Source of the DNA: Candidatus Delongbacteria bacterium | GTDB lineage: Bacteria; JAGOEH01 | NCBI GenBank assembly: GCA_017997825.1 | Contig: JAGOEH010000188.1 | Span: 1 to 6,044 of the forward strand | Reading direction: 5' to 3' | Length of the DNA stretch: 6,044 bases | In this document: one piece after another, positions 1-5,858 of the stretch | Layout: every line of letters begins with the position of its first letter | How positions within the stretch are numbered: position 1 is the first letter of the stretch | Program-made: the position numbers and the translations under genes | Notes under the pieces: model-generated | The model's input: only the letters and a program-made list of their open reading frames with translations | The model's database searches: none | Told to the model about the DNA's origin: nothing

Positions 1-23
1 TGGGGATAATCGGATTATCCCCA
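1..23. repeat. Perfect 11-bp inverted repeat with one central base
   Basis: The arms TGGGGATAATC (1-11) and GATTATCCCCA (13-23) are exact reverse complements around G12. The repeat lies inside the coding sequence of the outer-membrane protein, 57 bases beyond the stop codon of the minus-strand carboxykinase gene. As RNA it would form a 10-bp stem with a 3-base loop. No T-run follows on the + strand, so it is not a terminator for that direction. Whether a T-run follows on the minus strand cannot be seen because the window ends. It may extend further left. Confidence 0.85.
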
Positions 24-79
24 TCAAGAATCATCTGCTGCCTCGCACCATCAATCTGACGATCGACTACACCTTTTGA
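2..79 (+). CDS. C-terminal end of an outer-membrane beta-barrel protein (5' truncated)
   Basis: This is the last 25 codons of a gene that enters from the left edge, ending in TGA at 77-79. The translated tail ends in RTINLTIDYTF. Counting back from the end, residues 1, 3, 5, 7 and 9 are F, Y, I, L and I, alternating with polar residues. A terminal Phe with alternating hydrophobics is the classic beta-signal recognised by the BAM machinery, so the protein is very likely the final strand of an outer-membrane barrel. The preceding Pro-Arg just before the last strand recalls TonB-dependent receptors, but 25 residues cannot settle the family. Its stop codon directly abuts that of the convergent carboxykinase gene, with no intergenic base. 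Confidence 0.7.
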   Translation, partial: GDNRIIPIKNHLLPRTINLTIDYTF

Positions 80-1705
80 TCATGCCTGTAATTGGGCGAT
101 CATGGTTTCCAGATTGCGGGTGGTTTCTTCCGGCAGGGTATCGAATCCGGCCGTTTCCGATTCCCTGGACTGGATGAACTCGATCCGGTCCTGGAAACGC
201 TGTCGGAGCCGGGATTGGTAGTCGGGATCGTTCATGGGCGGCATAAAACCGGGGATCGACAGAATCCCGAAGAATTCCTCCAGTTTTTCCCAATCCTGAA
301 AATCCGCTTTCTTTTCGACAATCGATTCGATGATGCCGAGGGTAGTTTCCTTAGTGACTTTTTTGCCTAAAAAATCTCCGGTATTGATGATAAAGCAGTC
401 GATACCCTGTTCGATCAATTGTTTAAATTTATAATAGTCTTGGCTGAGGGGGTAAGTTCGGAAGGGATTGGCATAGGGTTCGATGACCAGTTTATCGGGA
501 TCGAAGTTGATGACGCGTTCGGCCAGGGTGCGTTTGGTGGCCAGGGTGGCGCCCATGACCGAGGCCAGGATCGGGTTTTTGATTTTGACGACCGGGGGGA
601 GGGTCGGATCTTTCATCAGCCACAGGATGGCGTTGAGGGGTTTGGAGATGCGATCGACGCGGTTGGGAGACCAGAGTCGGGATTTGATGGCCCGGCCGTT
701 GCCGTTGCGGATATCCTCGGTGACCAGGATTTTGCGGTCGTGGGCATCAAGGGTGACTCCGACATTCTGGGCCGTCAGGATATATTTGTTGTCTTCGGCC
801 TCGATAGCGTAATCGCTGGTTTTATCGAAGTAGGTCGGTTCCAGGGCGATGGTGGAGTAATCCTGAGTATTGATGACGAAGGCGTCATCGTGCAGGACTG
901 TGATCCGATATTGTCCGGCGTGTTTGGAATGGGTGATGGTGGATTTGCCTGAGCCGGACAATCCGAAAGCGGCCAATACAAAGTCACGGTCATCGTAGCT
1001 TTTCAGTCCTCCGTGACAGGATGCATATCCGTTGCGGTTGGCTACATTCCAGGCCAGGGTCAGGGTCCCTTTCTTGTGTTCGCCGAAATAGCGCATTCCC
1101 AGGAGCATGGCGCAGTTGTGGGTTGGATCGAAGAAGGCGATTCCGAGCGGAAAGTCGGGATGTGACCATTCGGGATCGGAGACCAGCATGATATCCGGTT
1201 CATCGATCGATCGGGAGGCTTGGTAGCGTTCCCGATAGGTGGTATTGAGTTCCTGGAAGTTGATCATCCAGTTGAGGGCGGTGTTTTCGAAATGTTCGGG
1301 AATCAGGAGGTGGGCTTTGACCATGAATTCCTCATCGAGACCGATCACGGTCTGGCAGTGGTACATGGTGCGGTATCGGATATGGTAGGCGGCTTCTCTG
1401 AGAATGCCCTGCATTTTTTTCTCATCCAGGTTTTGGGTGCCGGCGATCCGTCTGGCCTGAGCCGCTCGGCCGAAAACTTCTCCGTCATTAAAGACCAGGA
1501 TTTTGGCCCCGGCAGGAAAACCGTTGGTTTCCGGCTGGTAAATCGGGATATCGGTCACGATGGTACCGGGGGAGTCGTGAGCCAGCCGGTAGGCTTCCTG
1601 AACGGTGGGAATGGTATGAACCTGGTTGCCGTGAAAACAGGTTTCGATGATGGCGCGGTAAGGGGAAAGGAACGATTTGGATTTCAGGTATCCATAGGTG
1701 CTCAT
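80..1705 (-). CDS. pckA: Divergent ATP-type phosphoenolpyruvate carboxykinase
   Basis: The 541-residue product matches the usual length of ATP-dependent PEP carboxykinases, which interconvert oxaloacetate + ATP and PEP + CO2 + ADP in the cytoplasm. By hand alignment to the E. coli enzyme (from memory), the core residues are present. These are FGR with Arg80 (E. coli Arg65), Tyr206 and Lys212 in RYFGEHKKG (Tyr207, Lys213), His231 (His232), the P-loop GLSGSGKST at 248-256, the metal aspartates Asp273/Asp274 in LHDD, Arg343 (Arg333), Lys295 and an NTG-GKK-T segment at 441-455. Differences are marked. The MHCSAN signature is replaced by SCHGG, the EGGCYAK signature by EPTYFDK, and E. coli Arg449 by Lys449. 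The start has AGGAG six or seven bases upstream (1712-1716). It is the second gene of a unit with glutamine synthetase, 28 bases upstream. Catalysis is likely but substrate and direction are inferred; a PEPCK-like kinase of other specificity is possible. Confidence 0.82.
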   Translation of the reverse strand: MSTYGYLKSKSFLSPYRAIIETCFHGNQVHTIPTVQEAYRLAHDSPGTIVTDIPIYQPETNGFPAGAKILVFNDGEVFGRAAQARRIAGTQNLDEKKMQGILREAAYHIRYRTMYHCQTVIGLDEEFMVKAHLLIPEHFENTALNWMINFQELNTTYRERYQASRSIDEPDIMLVSDPEWSHPDFPLGIAFFDPTHNCAMLLGMRYFGEHKKGTLTLAWNVANRNGYASCHGGLKSYDDRDFVLAAFGLSGSGKSTITHSKHAGQYRITVLHDDAFVINTQDYSTIALEPTYFDKTSDYAIEAEDNKYILTAQNVGVTLDAHDRKILVTEDIRNGNGRAIKSRLWSPNRVDRISKPLNAILWLMKDPTLPPVVKIKNPILASVMGATLATKRTLAERVINFDPDKLVIEPYANPFRTYPLSQDYYKFKQLIEQGIDCFIINTGDFLGKKVTKETTLGIIESIVEKKADFQDWEKLEEFFGILSIPGFMPPMNDPDYQSRLRQRFQDRIEFIQSRESETAGFDTLPEETTRNLETMIAQLQA

Positions 1706-1733
1706 GTCGGTCTCCTGGTTTGAGGGTTATGCG

Positions 1734-3155
1734 TCATAAATCATAGTATCGGGCGACTTCCCAGGGATGGGGAATGCGCTGCATTTCAGCTATATCCTTG
1801 CGTTTGACCTGGATCCATTTGGTGATCAATTCGGCGGGAAAGACCTGGCGGTAGGTCAGGTAGTCTTGGTCGGCCAACAGGCCGTCGATGGCGGCTTCCA
1901 GGGTAGTGGGAAAGGCTTTGATGCGGCTGAGTTGGTCCGGCGGGAGTTCATACAGATTTTTTTCCAGCGGACCGAAGCCTTGCTTGGTGGGATCGAGCTG
2001 ACGGCGAATGCCGTCCAGTCCGGCCATCACGATGGCGGCATAGGCCAGGTAGGGATTGCAGGTGGCGTCCAGGGTACGGAATTCGAAACGGCGTTCCTGG
2101 GGATCCTGGATATAGCCCGGGATCCGGATGGCGGCCGAGCGGTTGGCTTCGGCAAAGACGGCGTAAACCGGGGCTTCGAAACCGGGGATCAAGCGGCGGT
2201 ATGAATTGGTGGTCGGGTTGGTGAAGGCCAGCAGGGAGGAGGAGTGGTCCAGGATGCCGGCGATGAACTGCAGAGCGACCGGGCTGAGCTGATACAGGCC
2301 CTGGGCATGGTAAAAAACGTTTTGTCGGCATTTTTCCAGGATGATGTGAATGTGCATCCCGTTTCCGGCTTCACCGGGGATGATACGGGGGAGGAAGGTG
2401 GCGATCCGGTTGTTGCGCCGGGCGATCCGGTGACAGATACTCTTGGCCAATACGGTGCCGTCGGCCATGAAATCGATCGGCAAAAAGCGGAATTCGAGTT
2501 CGCATTGGGAACTGCCGACCTCGTGATGGTGATATTTGACGGCGATTCCGAGCTGATCGAGGGCTTGAGCGATCTGGTTGCGAATCCGGAAAAGGTGGTC
2601 GTTGGGTTCGGCCCTGAAATAGCCGCGGTTGGAGGCGATCCGGTAGATCTCCTCGCCGGTGCTGGGACTGGTGAATTCGCTGCTGACAATGCGGTAAGAG
2701 ACCTCCCGCAGGGTCACCCGGCTGAACAATTCATCCAGAATATTGAATTCGAGTTCTAATCCGATCTTGACCTGATCGGCAATACCTTCCCGTTCCAGTT
2801 CACCGACCGCTTTTTGAACGATATGGCGGAGATCCTGATCAAAATGATCGCGTTTGGTGAGGTCCATCATGTGGCACATGAAGTAGAGGATCGATTCGTC
2901 TTCCTCGACCGGATCTTCAAAGGCAAAATTCAGGTCCGGTTTAAGAATCATATCGGAGTGATCGACAGTGGCAAAACCCAGGTTGGAGGCATCAAATCCG
3001 ATGCCTTCTTCCACCGTTTTCTCCGAGAAGGCAGAAACCGGAAGGGTCACATTCCGCAGACGGCCATCGATGTCGGAGACATAAAAGGTAATGAACCGGG
3101 TGTTCTTACGGCTGATGTACTCCTTGACTTCCCGGAAATTGGCGAATTTCAACAT
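1734..3155 (-). CDS. glnA: Type I glutamine synthetase (GlnA family)
   Basis: The 473-residue product is the length of bacterial type I glutamine synthetases, cytoplasmic dodecamers making glutamine from glutamate, ammonium and ATP. Visible motifs in order are the N-terminal GFDASN with Asp55 (E. coli Asp50), metal-binding Glu134 and Glu136 in LELEF, HHHEV with Glu212 and Glu219, GNGMHIH with His268, and NSYRRLIPGFEAPV with flap Glu327. They continue with EANRSAAIRIP containing Arg339, RRFEFR with Glu358 and Arg360, and NLYELPP with Tyr402 at the place of the adenylylated E. coli Tyr397. A 25-residue-type insertion near 145-175 resembles the beta subgroup. Oddities are FDASN instead of FDGSS and Ala263 where E. 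coli has glutamate-binding Asn264. A strong Shine-Dalgarno AGGAGG lies seven bases before the ATG. It is first in a two-gene unit with the carboxykinase. A glutamine synthetase-like ligase for another amine cannot be excluded. Confidence 0.88.
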   Translation of the reverse strand: MLKFANFREVKEYISRKNTRFITFYVSDIDGRLRNVTLPVSAFSEKTVEEGIGFDASNLGFATVDHSDMILKPDLNFAFEDPVEEDESILYFMCHMMDLTKRDHFDQDLRHIVQKAVGELEREGIADQVKIGLELEFNILDELFSRVTLREVSYRIVSSEFTSPSTGEEIYRIASNRGYFRAEPNDHLFRIRNQIAQALDQLGIAVKYHHHEVGSSQCELEFRFLPIDFMADGTVLAKSICHRIARRNNRIATFLPRIIPGEAGNGMHIHIILEKCRQNVFYHAQGLYQLSPVALQFIAGILDHSSSLLAFTNPTTNSYRRLIPGFEAPVYAVFAEANRSAAIRIPGYIQDPQERRFEFRTLDATCNPYLAYAAIVMAGLDGIRRQLDPTKQGFGPLEKNLYELPPDQLSRIKAFPTTLEAAIDGLLADQDYLTYRQVFPAELITKWIQVKRKDIAEMQRIPHPWEVARYYDL

Positions 3156-3316
3156 GACGATTCCTCCTCGATATCTGAGTGTGATTGGATTAAAGGGCCG
3201 TTTTTTTTCAGGTCACCGACTAAAATAGTAATCGAATATTTTCCCGGATGCAATCCATTCACGTGGAAATCATCGGTTTGAATTTTTTTGGGACGCATGC
3301 TTCATCACGATTCGAA

Positions 3317-3343
3317 ACCGGATTGGGTCGTATTGAATCCGGT
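3317..3343 (-). promoter_or_regulatory. Hairpin in the predicted glutamine synthetase leader
   Basis: ACCGGATT (3317-3324) and AATCCGGT (3336-3343) are perfect 8-bp complements separated by 11 bases. In the leftward transcript the 3' arm continues into GTTTCG, which could alternatively pair with CGAAAC at 3355-3360. The loop contains GACCC, which could pair with GGGTT just 5' of the stem (one G-U pair) as a pseudoknot. No T-run follows in either direction, so it is not an intrinsic terminator. It matches no riboswitch class I recognise. It may be an RNA element or a protein-binding dyad; the function is inference. Confidence 0.45.
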
Positions 3344-3390
3344 GGAACCCTACCGTTTCGTTTTGGATAATCAGTATTCTTCGAGATTGC

Positions 3391-3419
3391 ACTATAATCA
3401 TTTTTAGAGATTTCGTCAA
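3391..3419 (-). promoter_or_regulatory. Predicted sigma-70 promoter for the glutamine synthetase-carboxykinase unit
   Basis: On the minus strand TTGACG (3414-3419) is followed after 17 bases by TATAGT (3391-3396). Each box has five of six consensus bases and the spacing is optimal. The predicted start near 3384 leaves a leader of about 229 nt before the glutamine synthetase ATG, unusually long for a housekeeping gene. Confidence 0.6.
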
Positions 3420-3425
3420 TAGGAG

Positions 3426-3433
3426 ATCGCGAT
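3426..3433. promoter_or_regulatory. ATCGCGAT palindrome between the divergent promoters
   Basis: An 8-bp perfect palindrome lies in the 27-bp gap between the two opposing -35 boxes, next to a nine-A tract (3436-3444). Its position would suit an operator or activator site acting on both promoters. Short palindromes are common by chance, so this is a weak call. Confidence 0.25.
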
Positions 3434-3446
3434 TTAAAAAAAAACC

Positions 3447-3474
3447 TTGACATCTAAATTTTTTTGAATATATT
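3447..3474 (+). promoter_or_regulatory. Predicted sigma-70 promoter for the M23-yhbY operon
   Basis: A perfect TTGACA -35 box (3447-3452) is followed after 16 bases by TATATT (3469-3474), five of six consensus. The A-tract at 3436-3444 immediately upstream resembles an UP element. The predicted start near 3481 gives a leader of about 57 nt and the expected distance to the AAAGGA ribosome binding site of the M23 gene. Confidence 0.65.
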
Positions 3475-3537
3475 AATCTATTGAAAAAAGTTGTTAATGT
3501 TCTTAAATCCCTATAGTTACGTAGTGAAAGGAATCCG

Positions 3538-4455
3538 ATGGGAAAACGATACACATTTATGTTTATTAAAAATGAAGGTCAGGCGCCCAGAGAATTCTCC
3601 TTTTCCCAACAGTTTTTGAAAAAAATAGTGATACTGGTTGGTTGTCTAGGGTTTCTGATGCTTTTTTTAGTTTTTTTCGGGATTTATCAGATCTTTCAGA
3701 TGAGTGAAATGAATCAGCTTCGAAAGACCAATCAGGTTATAACCCATGAGATTACACGGATAACCCGCAAGGTGAACGAGTTTGAAAACCATTTGAAGGA
3801 TTTGATCAGTTCCGAAAAGAAGCTGCGATTGACGGCGGGTTTGTATGATCTGCCCAAGGAGATCCGGATGGCGGGGTATGGGGGAACCAGTATTCAGAAT
3901 TATGAATACTTGGACTTCATTCAGGAGAACACCCGGGAGAGTTTGATTTCGCTTTCTACCCGGATCGATTATTTATTGAGTGAGAGCAAGATCGAGCATC
4001 AGAGCTTGAAGGATATCGAGGAGAAGATGAAGTCCAGCCGTGACGAGATCCGGTTTACGCCCTCGATACGTCCGACCATGGGGATTTATTCGTCGCGTTT
4101 CGGGAAGCGGCGTTCGCCGTTCACCGACAAGATTGAATTCCATCCGGGGCTCGATATTGCGGCGCCAAAGGGAATTCCGGTATTGGCGCCGGCTGATGGA
4201 ATCGTGACCTTCAGCGGAGTGAAAACCGGCTATGGTAATGTGGTGGAAGTGATGCATCGCAATCGGTTTCTGACTTTATACGGACACCTTCTGAAGAGTA
4301 ATGTCAAAATCGGTCAAAAAATATCACGGTATGATGTGTTGGGATTTGTTGGAAATACCGGCCGTTCCACCAATTATCATCTTCATTACGAGGTTCGGAT
4401 CCGGCAGGGGGATGGTTTTATCCCGGTCGATCCGATCACCTATATCCTGGATTGA
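3538..4455 (+). CDS. Membrane-anchored M23 (LytM) peptidoglycan endopeptidase
   Basis: The 305-residue product has a basic N-terminus, one transmembrane segment at about 29-52, a polar helical stretch rich in Lys and Glu at about 55-170 that is likely coiled coil, and a C-terminal M23 domain at about 180-300. This architecture places the enzyme in the periplasm, tethered to the inner membrane, where family members cut peptide cross-bridges of the cell wall. The active site looks complete: His202 and Asp206 in HPGLD, His250 in LYGHL, and His281/His283 in HLHYEV, the usual zinc ligands and catalytic histidines. It is therefore likely an active enzyme rather than an EnvC-like regulator. AAAGGA (3527-3532) precedes the ATG by five bases. 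It is the first gene of the rightward operon; yhbY begins seven bases after its stop. The exact cross-link cleaved is unknown. Confidence 0.9.
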   Translation: MGKRYTFMFIKNEGQAPREFSFSQQFLKKIVILVGCLGFLMLFLVFFGIYQIFQMSEMNQLRKTNQVITHEITRITRKVNEFENHLKDLISSEKKLRLTAGLYDLPKEIRMAGYGGTSIQNYEYLDFIQENTRESLISLSTRIDYLLSESKIEHQSLKDIEEKMKSSRDEIRFTPSIRPTMGIYSSRFGKRRSPFTDKIEFHPGLDIAAPKGIPVLAPADGIVTFSGVKTGYGNVVEVMHRNRFLTLYGHLLKSNVKIGQKISRYDVLGFVGNTGRSTNYHLHYEVRIRQGDGFIPVDPITYILD

Positions 4456-4462
4456 CAACCGC

Positions 4463-4762
4463 ATGAATTTATCGGCCCGCTATATCAAGCAACTAAAAAA
4501 GCTGGGGCACAATCTGCAGCCGGTGATCAACATCGGTAAAAATAATCTGACTCCAGCCGTGATCCAGGCGATCGATAAATCGCTGACTGATCATGAGCTG
4601 ATCAAGGTCAAGATCCAGCAAACATCTGAACTGGATATCGAACAGCTCGGCCAGACCTTACAGGAAGAATTGCACGTCAGAATTTTGCGTGGTGTCGGTC
4701 ATACCCTGCTTCTCTACCGTCAGAATCCTGATGAAACCCTTCGTAAAATACATTTTAATTAG
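4463..4762 (+). CDS. yhbY: YhbY-type RNA-binding protein (CRS1-YhbY domain), ribosome assembly
   Basis: The 99-residue product is essentially one CRS1-YhbY domain, like E. coli YhbY (97 residues), a cytoplasmic factor associated with the large-subunit precursor. Matching features are MNLS at the start, a Leu-Lys-Lys-Leu-Gly-His segment at 11-16, PVINIGKNNLT at 20-30 carrying the GxxG-like RNA-binding loop, HELIKVKI at 44-51, and the final strand TLLLYR at 81-86. I chose the ATG at 4463 because it gives the family's exact N-terminus. An in-frame ATG at 4301 would add 54 residues read out of frame through the M23 domain. There is no good Shine-Dalgarno, only GGA eleven bases upstream. With seven bases between the M23 stop and this start, translational coupling is likely. 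The last 32 bases overlap the next gene. Confidence 0.92.
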   Translation: MNLSARYIKQLKKLGHNLQPVINIGKNNLTPAVIQAIDKSLTDHELIKVKIQQTSELDIEQLGQTLQEELHVRILRGVGHTLLLYRQNPDETLRKIHFN

Positions 4763-5822
4763 TTTTATTTTTTTGATTCCGCCGAGTTCCGGTCAAGGAC
4801 AGGACACCTACCGGGAGCTTATCGGCCGGATCAGACCTGCGGCCGGGTATTGGCGATTGGAAGGCCGTTATCATTGCCTGGATTCGCTCAACCGATTCCA
4901 GGTGTTCCATTATAGTCTGGTTACCGGTATAGCTGGTTTCCATCAGATTCACCTGGTCGATCCGCGGGGAGACAGCCTGCGTTTCACCGGGTCCGGCCGG
5001 ATTCTGACGCTGGGTTCGTCACATCCTCTATCCGGTTATGATCAGATGGCCCTGGTGAGTATCTATTGGCGATTGAGCTGGTTTCTTAGGCCGGAGAATT
5101 GGGATGTGATGGTCCGACAATGCAGCTTCGAGCTGGAGGATAGCGATGACGATTCGGTTATGGTGCTGAGTCTCGCCTCGACCCTGACCCATCCGGCCCG
5201 GCTTCGAATCCATTATCGTCAGTCCGATTGGCGATTGCTCAAGATCGAGAGCTATTCGGGTGAGAGCCTGCAGGACATACTGGAATTTACTATGCGGGAG
5301 GAATCCCGGCCCGGGATTTTTATGCCTCCTGATCTTCCCGGCCAGTATTCATTTTTTGAATTGGGAGGTGGAGAGAGTGAGCGAATCGATCCGCTTTTGG
5401 TGGCCGGATTACGACCCCTCAAATCGGTCAAAGGGGGGTTCGGTTTGATGCACCAGTATCTGGGAGAGCAGGATGGCCTCCAGATCCTGGCGTTTTATTT
5501 CAATGGAACCCAGACGCTGCTGGCGGTTTATAATCCGGTGGTTCAACGGGAACTGACGGAGGTGGGAGCGATCGAGTACCGCTACCAATTTCCGCTGCAC
5601 CGGATTTTTCAGTTCAGGGCGCAGGATGTTACCTTCTACTGGGTGGGCGGGCTGCGTTCCGAGGATATTCAGGCGATCAAGGATCAGTATCGTTATAAAC
5701 TGAGGGTGTCCGGTTCAGGACAGTATCATTTTACCGCCGGCCGAATCGGATTGGCGGTTTTGCTTTCCGCTCTGCTGATAATCATCTTCCTCCGCACAGG
5801 ACGAAAACGGTCACATTCATGA
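4731..5822 (+). CDS. RseB/LolA-like periplasmic protein with C-terminal membrane anchor
   Basis: The 363-residue product has a signal peptide (two lysines then YILISFIFLI, about 3-24), an exported domain at about 25-330, and a C-terminal membrane helix at about 336-354 followed by RTGRKR, predicted to face the cytoplasm. Residues 40-210 show strand patterns of LolA/RseB-type sheets, including a substrate-style turn DWRLLKIESYSGESLQDILEF and a following MPPDLPG. Residues 225-322 resemble the RseB C-terminal domain: a GLxI-like strand at 249-257, then VTFYWVGGLRSEDIQAIKDQY at the end. RseB senses periplasmic lipid or LPS stress and controls an anti-sigma factor. No sigma or anti-sigma gene is visible here, so that role is speculative. 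The ATG at 4731 was preferred over a GTG at 4689 because it begins a textbook signal peptide. It has no clear Shine-Dalgarno and lies inside yhbY, suggesting coupling. Assignment rests on fold-like patterns only. Confidence 0.6.
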   Translation: MKPFVKYILISFIFLIPPSSGQGQDTYRELIGRIRPAAGYWRLEGRYHCLDSLNRFQVFHYSLVTGIAGFHQIHLVDPRGDSLRFTGSGRILTLGSSHPLSGYDQMALVSIYWRLSWFLRPENWDVMVRQCSFELEDSDDDSVMVLSLASTLTHPARLRIHYRQSDWRLLKIESYSGESLQDILEFTMREESRPGIFMPPDLPGQYSFFELGGGESERIDPLLVAGLRPLKSVKGGFGLMHQYLGEQDGLQILAFYFNGTQTLLAVYNPVVQRELTEVGAIEYRYQFPLHRIFQFRAQDVTFYWVGGLRSEDIQAIKDQYRYKLRVSGSGQYHFTAGRIGLAVLLSALLIIIFLRTGRKRSHS

Positions 5823-5858
5823 CGCGGCAGGTAACCGACAGGAAAAGGAGTTGAAGAG

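Larger units (their letters stand above)
3156..3537. other. Divergent AT-rich control region, no gene
   Basis: These 382 bases separate the leftward glutamine synthetase unit from the rightward M23 operon. They are clearly more AT-rich than the flanking genes. They hold two back-to-back promoters, an ATCGCGAT palindrome between them, the predicted leader of glutamine synthetase with a strong hairpin, and the ribosome binding sites of both first genes. Minus-strand open frames of 64 and 94 codons that cross the region have no recognisable protein character and one overlaps the M23 start, so I regard them as chance frames. Confidence 0.8.

Noticed and set aside
419-952. Long + strand open frames across 92-1723 and 1767-3281
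   Set aside because: They are antisense shadows of the carboxykinase and glutamine synthetase genes, Gly/Asp-rich and without domain signals.
3191-3208. GGGCCG followed by eight T as an intrinsic terminator
   Set aside because: No upstream arm pairs with the GC segment, and it would lie in the leader of a gene read the other way.
3225-3253. Second minus-strand promoter closer to glutamine synthetase (TTGCAT, 17 bases, TACTAT), also tested as a sigma-54 site
   Set aside because: Only three and four of six consensus bases match, and no GG stands at the -24 position, so neither sigma-70 nor sigma-54 is well supported.
3393-3398. TATAAT on the + strand as a second promoter for the M23 gene
   Set aside because: No -35 box lies at 16-18 bases and there is no extended -10; it is the complement of the leftward promoter's -10 region.
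3270-3554. Minus-strand open frame of 94 codons (and a 64-codon frame at 3259-3453) in the intergenic region
   Set aside because: Composition is unlike a protein, there is no convincing ribosome binding site or recognisable motif, it covers two good promoters and overlaps the M23 start on the other strand.
4301-4462. Longer start for yhbY
   Set aside because: The extra 54 residues are an out-of-frame reading of the M23 catalytic domain, and the ATG at 4463 gives the family's normal N-terminus.
5819-5854. Eleven-codon frame whose ATG overlaps the stop of the RseB-like gene
   Set aside because: It has no ribosome binding site and no leader-peptide character; the AAGGAG within it serves the kinase start at 5859.
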